Shown here: piece by piece, positions 23,534-27,982 of the stretch | Layout of the letters: each line of letters begins with the position of its first letter | Position numbering within the stretch: position 1 is the first letter of the stretch | Source of the DNA: Bacillota bacterium | GTDB taxonomy: Bacteria; Bacillota; Clostridia; Christensenellales; CAG-138 | Assembly (NCBI GenBank): GCA_023455425.1 | Contig: JAEYCM010000017.1 | Coordinates: 1-27,982, forward strand | Length of the DNA stretch: 27,982 bases | Reading direction: 5' to 3' | Position numbers and translations under genes: made by a program | The notes under the pieces: model-generated | What the model saw: only the letters and a program-made list of their open reading frames with translations | Told to the model about the DNA's origin: nothing | Databases searched by the model: none

Positions 23534-23913
23534 AGTACCATGTTTTGCAATGCAAATGAGAGTATGGGACACGGCAATCGCCGCACGCTCCAACACCAAG
23601 GGTCAGCTCCTCTTTCGTAATAACGCGACCCCGGTCTGTACGGTATGGCGGCGCACCGCCGCCATACAAAAAACGGGAGGATATCCTCCCGTTTTTTATT
23701 TGCGTTTTTTCATCCGCGGCATGTTCCGGCCATGTCTCCCTCGCTTGCCTTCTTTTCAGATTCTTTACAGAAAAAACGTATAATATATGATGCATTCGGC
23801 ATGCGCAGGATTGCGCGCGCCCTATAAAAACGGTATGATGAGGAATAATGATGCGCCGTTCTCTTTTGGCGCGTTCTCTCCAGCTTATATAGAACTCATG
23901 GAAGGGTGGCCTT
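23534..23913. other. Gene-free interval before ptb
   Basis: These 380 nt hold no supported gene. They contain two adjacent hairpins (23643-23697) and a perfect TATAAT at 23779-23784 without a good -35 box. A weaker promoter candidate for ptb follows: TTGCGC at 23811-23816, 17 nt, TATGAT at 23834-23839. No Rex-like operator was seen. Confidence 0.5.
23643..23697. terminator. Double hairpin, perfect 30-nt palindrome
   Basis: The first hairpin pairs GTATGGCGGCG (23643-23653) with CGCCGCCATAC (23657-23667). Directly abutting it, 23668-23697 is a perfect 30-nt palindrome of A6, CGGGAGGAT, its complement and T6. The second is a textbook bidirectional terminator; the first adds a strong stop for the upstream direction. 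Confidence 0.85.
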
Positions 23914-24810
23914 ATGCCCATCAAAAATTTTGACGAACTGGTCAGCCGCGTAAAGAGCGGGAAGCAACGCACCGTCGCACTGGTGGAAGCGCACGACGTC
24001 CATGCGCTTGAAGCGCTTGCCCATGCAAAAGACATCGTTTCCGCCATATTGGTCGGCAACCGGGAAAAGATCACCGCTGCGCTGATAGAAGCGGGGCTCC
24101 AGCCGGACGCCTATGAAATCGTGGAAGTGCCGGAGGGCATGCATCCTTCCGTTTGCGCGGCGCAGCTCATCCACGAAAAACGCGCGGATTTTCTGATGAA
24201 GGGCAAGATCATGACGGGCGACCTTTTAAAAGGCGTCCTCTCCCCCGAAGCGGCATTAAAGGACGGGGGGTTAATGAGCCATGTCATGATGGTGGAGATC
24301 CCGGGTTACCATAAGCTCATCTGCGTGACCGACGGCGGCATGTGCACGTACCCGGATCTGGAGAAGAAAAAGCATATCGTGGAAAACGCCGTTCGCTTTT
24401 TCCATGGCCTCGGGTATGAAAAGCCCAATGTCGCGGCGCTGTGCGCAATCGAAACCGTCAACCCCAAAATGCAGGATACCGTAGACGCCGCGGCGCTCAA
24501 AGAAATGAGTGTAAACGGTACGCTTCCTTCCTGCTATGTGGAAGGGCCCATTTCCTACGACCTTGCTATGGTGCCGGAGCTTTCCGAAACAAAAGGCTAT
24601 TCCTCCCCCTGTGTGGGCGAATTCGATATCCTGCTCGTGCCCGAAATCGTGGTGGGAAACGTCCTGGGCAAGTGCCTTGTCTACACCTGCGGCGGGCGTA
24701 TGGCCGGCGTCATACAGGGCTGCAAGGTGCCGATCGTGCTGACATCGCGCGGGTCTTCCGCCGAAGAGAAATATTATTCCCTCGCGCTTGGCGCGGGCGT
24801 ATGCAAGTGA
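23914..24810 (+). CDS. ptb: Phosphate butyryltransferase
   Basis: Converts butyryl-CoA and phosphate to butyryl phosphate in the cytoplasm, the penultimate step of butyrate formation. The 298-residue protein belongs to the phosphotransacetylase/Ptb family: ADFLMKGKIMTGDLLKGVL (about 90-108), ICVTDGGMCTYPDLEKKKHI and DILLVPEIVVGNVLGKCL are typical. Start ATG with GGAAGGGTGG upstream. The gene for butyrate kinase begins 6 nt after its stop, which supports Ptb over phosphate acetyltransferase; activity on branched acyl-CoAs is possible. A redox link through Rex is plausible but no site is seen. Confidence 0.93.
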   Translation: MPIKNFDELVSRVKSGKQRTVALVEAHDVHALEALAHAKDIVSAILVGNREKITAALIEAGLQPDAYEIVEVPEGMHPSVCAAQLIHEKRADFLMKGKIMTGDLLKGVLSPEAALKDGGLMSHVMMVEIPGYHKLICVTDGGMCTYPDLEKKKHIVENAVRFFHGLGYEKPNVAALCAIETVNPKMQDTVDAAALKEMSVNGTLPSCYVEGPISYDLAMVPELSETKGYSSPCVGEFDILLVPEIVVGNVLGKCLVYTCGGRMAGVIQGCKVPIVLTSRGSSAEEKYYSLALGAGVCK

Positions 24811-24816
24811 GGTCTT

Positions 24817-25899
24817 ATGCACAAAAAAGAAATTCTTCTCGTCCTCAACCCCGGCAGTACTTCCACAAAAATCGCGATATTTGAAAACGAAACCAAAGTA
24901 ATCAGCGAAACGCTGCGCCATCCGGACGCGGAGCTTGCCCCCTACCCCTGGGTCATGGACCAGGTGGAATACCGCAAGGCGCACATTGAGCAGTTTTTAA
25001 AGGACAACGGGTTTGATATTTCCGCGCTGACCTGCGTCATGTCCCGCGGCGGACAGCTTCCGCCCGTCCCCTCCGGCGCGTTTGAAATCACGCAGGAAAT
25101 GATCGACTTTGTCTATACCGTGAAGGTGGCGGCACACGCTTCCAACACGGGCTGCGTCATTGCTTATGAGATCGCAAAAGAACACAACATCCCGGCGTAT
25201 GTCTACGATCCCATCACGGTGGATGAACTTTCCCCCGTCGCAAGGATTACCGGCCTGCCGGAATTACCCAAGCAGAGCCGTGGGCACGCGCTCAATACCC
25301 ACGCCATGGCGCACCAGTGCGCGAAAAAGGTTATGGGCAGACCCACCAGCGAATGCACCTTTATTGTGGCGCATTTAGGCGGCGGCTGCAGCGTGTGGCT
25401 GATCGACAAAGGCTATTCCATCGATATGTACGGCGACGACGACGCGGGCTTCTGCCCCGAGCGCTGCGGCAGGCTCCAGGCGGTGGAACTCGTAAAACTC
25501 TGCTACAGCGGCAAATATACGCTCGAGGAACTCTCAAGAAGGCTGCGCGGCGGCAGCGGCATGCGGGCGCTTTTAGGCACGACGGACGTACGGGAAGTGG
25601 AAGCGCGCATCGCTGCAGGCGACGAATACGCAAAGCTTGTGCACCAGGCGTTCACCTACAACATTGCAAAGAGCATCGGGGATTTGGCGACGGTGGTCTC
25701 CGGCAAAGTGGACCGGATCATTTTGACGGGCGGCATTGCCTACTCCAAGATGATTACAGACGATATCTCTGCGCGCGTGCGCTTCATCGCCCCCGTGGAA
25801 CTGATGCCCGGCGAATATGAAATGGAAGCTCTGGCCGAGGGCGGCCTGCGCGTTTTAAGGGGCGAAGAGCAGCCTAAAGTCATCAACTGGCCCAAATAA
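24817..25899 (+). CDS. buk: Butyrate kinase
   Basis: Transfers phosphate from butyryl phosphate to ADP, giving butyrate and ATP. The 360-residue sequence has the acetokinase-family signatures: LVLNPGSTSTKIAIF (8-22) at the phosphate-binding start, RGHALNTHAMAHQCAKK and IVAHLGGGCSVWLID in the middle, and RIILTGGIAYS near the C-terminus. Length is normal. The ribosome site GTGAGG overlaps the ptb stop, so the two are translated as one operon. A strong terminator follows at once. Confidence 0.94.
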   Translation: MHKKEILLVLNPGSTSTKIAIFENETKVISETLRHPDAELAPYPWVMDQVEYRKAHIEQFLKDNGFDISALTCVMSRGGQLPPVPSGAFEITQEMIDFVYTVKVAAHASNTGCVIAYEIAKEHNIPAYVYDPITVDELSPVARITGLPELPKQSRGHALNTHAMAHQCAKKVMGRPTSECTFIVAHLGGGCSVWLIDKGYSIDMYGDDDAGFCPERCGRLQAVELVKLCYSGKYTLEELSRRLRGGSGMRALLGTTDVREVEARIAAGDEYAKLVHQAFTYNIAKSIGDLATVVSGKVDRIILTGGIAYSKMITDDISARVRFIAPVELMPGEYEMEALAEGGLRVLRGEEQPKVINWPK

Positions 25900-25904
25900 T
25901 GCTT

Positions 25905-25942
25905 CCGCCGCCTTCGCTTTTGCCGTGGGCGGTGGTTTTTTT
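25905..25942 (+). terminator. Rho-independent terminator of ptb-buk
   Basis: CCGCCGCC (25905-25912) pairs with GGCGGTGG (25928-25935), including one G-T pair, and seven T follow at 25936-25942. It begins 6 nt after the buk stop. Confidence 0.88.
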
Positions 25943-25986
25943 CCTTCCGTGTATGGTGTGCTGTTGCCGGTAGCACGATAAGGAAC

Positions 25987-26499
25987 ATGAACAGGTGGAA
26001 ATTCCGCATTGAAACATTGCGCGCTTACAGGCAGGGGCGTATCCGTATCCGCCGCCCCGGCCAAAGACGCGCACTCAAATGGGCGGCCCTTGGCGGAGGG
26101 CTGCTCCTGTTCGGCGCGGCGGCGTTTGTGTTTGGCGTTATCAAGCTGCCTGTTCCGGCGCCTTCCCCGACGCCCGTTCTTACTGCTTCGCCCACACCCT
26201 CGCCCACCCCGACGCCCTCTCCCACTCCTTCCCCTACGCCTTCGCCCACACCCACGCCTTCGCCTACGGCTTCCCCCACACCTACGCCTTCGCCCACGAA
26301 AAAGCCGACACCCAGGCCGACGCCTACCGAAACGCCCATACCCACGCCTTCCCCCACGCCGCGGCGTACGCCCAGGCCCTCCAATCCCGACCCCGAGCCC
26401 CAGCCCACGCCGACGCCTGTGCCGACTGATACCCCGGCACCCACGCCGGAACCTGTGACTCCGACGCCCGAGCCTACGGAAACGGTCCTTCCCGGATAA
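25987..26499 (+). CDS. Membrane protein with Pro/Thr/Ser-rich stalk
   Basis: A 170-residue protein of unknown role. Residues 1-29 are strongly basic, 30-53 form one membrane helix (WAALGGGLLLFGAAAFVFGVI), and 56-167 are an uninterrupted run of PTP, PSPTP and PEPT units, ending PTETVLPG. The orientation rule (positive side inside) puts the stalk outside the cell, where it may span the wall. No folded domain follows, which is odd for a stalk. AAGGAAC just before the ATG serves as ribosome site. The stalk DNA is a run of near-identical 6- and 12-nt units (26160-26300), likely to vary in length by slippage. Codon use is GC-rich, as in its neighbours. Confidence 0.65.
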   Translation: MNRWKFRIETLRAYRQGRIRIRRPGQRRALKWAALGGGLLLFGAAAFVFGVIKLPVPAPSPTPVLTASPTPSPTPTPSPTPSPTPSPTPTPSPTASPTPTPSPTKKPTPRPTPTETPIPTPSPTPRRTPRPSNPDPEPQPTPTPVPTDTPAPTPEPVTPTPEPTETVLPG

Positions 26500-26663
26500 C
26501 AGACGGGCTATATCGATATCAGGTGTTTGACTGCAAATCGAAAGGCCACAGATGCCTCTTTTTTCCATTACCCATCAAAAGGGTGGCATTTTTCGCGTAT
26601 ACGGTGTAATATGATATGGCTGCCGTGCAAAAGCGCGCGGTTGAAAAGAGATTAACTAATTCC

Positions 26664-26709
26664 AAACATTAACGCATCGTCGCGGCGCCCTTTGGATGCG
26701 TTAATGTTT
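26664..26709 (+). terminator. 15-bp hairpin in the murI leader
   Basis: AAACATTAACGCATC (26664-26678) and GATGCGTTAATGTTT (26695-26709) are perfect complements around a 16-nt GC-rich loop. It ends 25 nt before the murI ATG. It may terminate incoming transcripts or act as a leader attenuator; the T-tract is short. The rest of 26500-26734 shows no gene. Confidence 0.55.
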
Positions 26710-26734
26710 TCCATTAGTATAACTGGAGGCTTTC

Positions 26735-27538
26735 ATGGACAAAAGGCCCATCGGCATATTCGACAGTGGCTTGGGCGGTGTATCCACACTGCGCCAGGCC
26801 TTACATATGCTTCCGAAGGAAGATTTCCTTTATTATGGAGATAATTTGAACGCGCCCTACGGTTCGCGCACCGCAGAGGAGATTCTTTCGCTTTCCAACA
26901 ACGCGATCCGCTATTTTATGATGCAGGGCGTAAAGGCCGTGCTTCTTGCGTGCAATACGTCCACCGCCGTTGCGCTGCCTGCGTTGCAGCAGGAATTTTC
27001 CATTCCCATCGTCGGCATACAGCCCGCCGTTGCGGCTGCGGCAGAAACGCCGGGGGACGGCATTATTTTGATGATGGCCACCCGCGCAACCGCCACGCAT
27101 CCAAGATACCTCGCGCTGCATGCGTCCCTGCCCGACCCGGACCGCGTCAAAAACATCCCCTGCAGCGCGGAATTTGTGCGCCGTGTGGAAGAAAGCCGCT
27201 TTGGGCCGGATGATTATGCGGATATCCTCTCTGAAACCCTTGCCCCCTATGAGGGCGCGCGCGTGGACGCTGTTGTGCTTGGCTGCACGCATTACCTGTT
27301 TTTCCAGAGTCAGCTTGCTGCGTATTGTGCGGAGCATTTTAAAGGCACCCCTTGCTTTTTTGACGGCGGGCAAGCAGCGGCGGAAGCCATGCGGCAGGTG
27401 CTTCTTGAACAGGAGCTTGATAACACGCAGGGCATCGGCAGCGTTTCGTTCCATACCAGCGGCGAGCCCGATATTTACCGGATGCGCTTTGAGGCGCTTT
27501 TGAATCAGCCGATGCAGATTGAGGGCATCGATTTATAA
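26735..27538 (+). CDS. murI: Glutamate racemase
   Basis: Makes D-glutamate for peptidoglycan precursors in the cytoplasm. The 267-residue protein has the full family set: IGIFDSGLGG (6-15) with Asp10 and Ser11, YYGDNLNAPYGSR (33-45), the first catalytic cysteine in ACNTSTA (Cys74 or so) and the second in LGCTHY (about 182-187). Start ATG with CTGGAGG upstream. A strong inverted repeat lies in its leader. The neighbour on the right also acts on the cell wall, but on the other strand. Confidence 0.94.
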   Translation: MDKRPIGIFDSGLGGVSTLRQALHMLPKEDFLYYGDNLNAPYGSRTAEEILSLSNNAIRYFMMQGVKAVLLACNTSTAVALPALQQEFSIPIVGIQPAVAAAAETPGDGIILMMATRATATHPRYLALHASLPDPDRVKNIPCSAEFVRRVEESRFGPDDYADILSETLAPYEGARVDAVVLGCTHYLFFQSQLAAYCAEHFKGTPCFFDGGQAAAEAMRQVLLEQELDNTQGIGSVSFHTSGEPDIYRMRFEALLNQPMQIEGIDL

Positions 27539-27552
27539 ATCGTTTGCACGAT

Positions 27553-27578
27553 AAAAGAGGGCTGCCGCCCTCTTTTTT
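27553..27578. terminator. Bidirectional terminator after murI
   Basis: AAAAGAGGGC pairs with GCCCTCTTTT around TGCC and is followed by further T residues. It lies between two convergent genes (murI and the peptidoglycan-binding protein) and can serve both. Confidence 0.9.
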
Positions 27579-27589
27579 GTTGCAATGAT

Positions 27590-27982
27590 TTATTCCCGCG
27601 GCATGAGCGCCTGCCAAGTGGCGCCATCCACAACGCCCGTTACCGGCAGGCGGCTTTCCTGCTGGAAACGCCGCACATCCGCCGCCGTGGAGGGAGAAAA
27701 GCATCCCGTCAGCCCGCCGGAACCGCAACCCTTCACAAGCAGCGCGTCCTGCAACACAAACACATGCACGCCGCGCATCCCCTGCTTCAAACATGGATAT
27801 CCGCCGCAAAGGCTGGCCGGGGGCAATATGCGGTTTTCCGCGTGCACCCAGCCGGGCGTCGTAAACAACGGCTCCACATGCTGAAAACCTGCCCGGCTGA
27901 GCGCATGGCGCGCAATAGGACGCTGCGTTGCGCCGTCAAGCCGGTACCCGATATCAAAGGCAAGACCCGCATAGTGTGGGGA
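27590..27982 (-). CDS. Peptidoglycan-binding protein with M15-like peptidase domain, partial
   Basis: The frame is open to the right edge, so the N-terminus is missing. The visible 130 residues begin SPHYAGLAFDIGYRL, which matches the zinc-binding SxHxxGxAxD motif of M15 D,D-peptidases, and continue to TPGWVHAE, where the last metal-binding histidine would be. After a short Cys-containing linker, a C-terminal PG_binding_1 domain follows: VFVLQDALLVKG, STAADVRRFQQ, then LPVTGVVDGATWQAL. This suggests a secreted or wall-associated enzyme that trims stem peptides, perhaps in spores or vegetative wall. An internal GTG at 27877 is only an apparent start. Activity is inferred from motif, not shown. 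Confidence 0.75.
   Translation of the reverse strand, partial: SPHYAGLAFDIGYRLDGATQRPIARHALSRAGFQHVEPLFTTPGWVHAENRILPPASLCGGYPCLKQGMRGVHVFVLQDALLVKGCGSGGLTGCFSPSTAADVRRFQQESRLPVTGVVDGATWQALMPRE

Noticed and set aside
23277..23783. A 168-codon plus-strand frame overlapping the Asn/Gln-rich microprotein
   Set aside because: It has no ribosome site, is rich in Arg and Thr because it reads the Asn/Gln codons out of frame, and runs through the double terminator.
23701..23913. Rex operator in front of ptb-buk
   Set aside because: No TTGT-N-ACAA type palindrome is visible in the interval, so direct Rex control is not claimed.
26160..26460. CRISPR-like array in the repeated stretch
   Set aside because: The units are 6 and 12 nt, contiguous and in frame with a Pro/Thr-rich protein; there are no spacers.
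25855..26568. A long minus-strand frame rich in Gly and Arg opposite the Pro/Thr stalk
   Set aside because: Low-complexity shadow of the repeat region; the plus-strand frame has a membrane helix and a ribosome site.

Overview
The window looks like chromosome of a mid-GC, Gram-positive anaerobe of the class Clostridia. The pointers are a butyrate-forming ptb-buk pair, a Rex redox repressor, an ABC importer with a lipoprotein binding protein and no outer-membrane parts, and strong AGGAGG-type ribosome sites. No rRNA or species-level marker is present, so nothing finer is claimed.

Layout. 1-1160: the ATPase of a COG4586-type ABC-2 exporter, closed by a strong terminator. 1310-11107 (all minus): a disaccharide locus read as LacI-type regulator, then promoter and operators, lipoprotein sugar-binding protein, two sugar permeases, two different GH65 phosphorylases and beta-phosphoglucomutase. 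The genes are tightly packed: permease/GH65 3 nt apart, GH65/GH65 overlapping by 44 nt, GH65/pgmB sharing ATGA. The simplest reading is import of an alpha-glucoside, phosphorolysis to beta-glucose 1-phosphate, and conversion to glucose 6-phosphate. No importer ATPase is encoded, so a shared one elsewhere is expected.

11227-13869 (minus): a membrane-anchored PstS-like protein and a lipoprotein of unknown function whose 5' end looks cut off. 13890-16070 is a small decayed accessory patch beside a tRNA-Glu gene. It holds a 5'-truncated GrpB fragment, a frameshifted ParB-like pseudogene of the kind carried by integrative elements, an intact HTH regulator plus alpha/beta hydrolase operon with an inverted repeat around its promoter, and repeated short motifs.

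16245-22108: mostly housekeeping. An orphan ABC-2 permease, xanthine phosphoribosyltransferase and Rex (divergent from xpt), an AlkZ-related protein with a WYL regulator, then RsfS and a fused NadD-YqeK protein. 22267-22426 is a 160-nt imperfect inverted repeat in the intergenic space before a four-helix membrane protein. A 43-residue Asn/Gln-rich microprotein follows at 23402.

23914-27982: ptb-buk (butyryl-CoA to butyrate with ATP gain), a membrane protein with a Pro/Thr/Ser-rich stalk, glutamate racemase behind a strong leader hairpin, and the 3' part of a peptidoglycan-binding, M15-like peptidase gene that runs off the right edge.

I did not find a clearly new multi-gene system. The least explained items are the microprotein, the long inverted repeat, the orphan anchored PstS-like protein and the double truncation junction near 13890. 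All assignments come from reading motifs by eye, with no database search.
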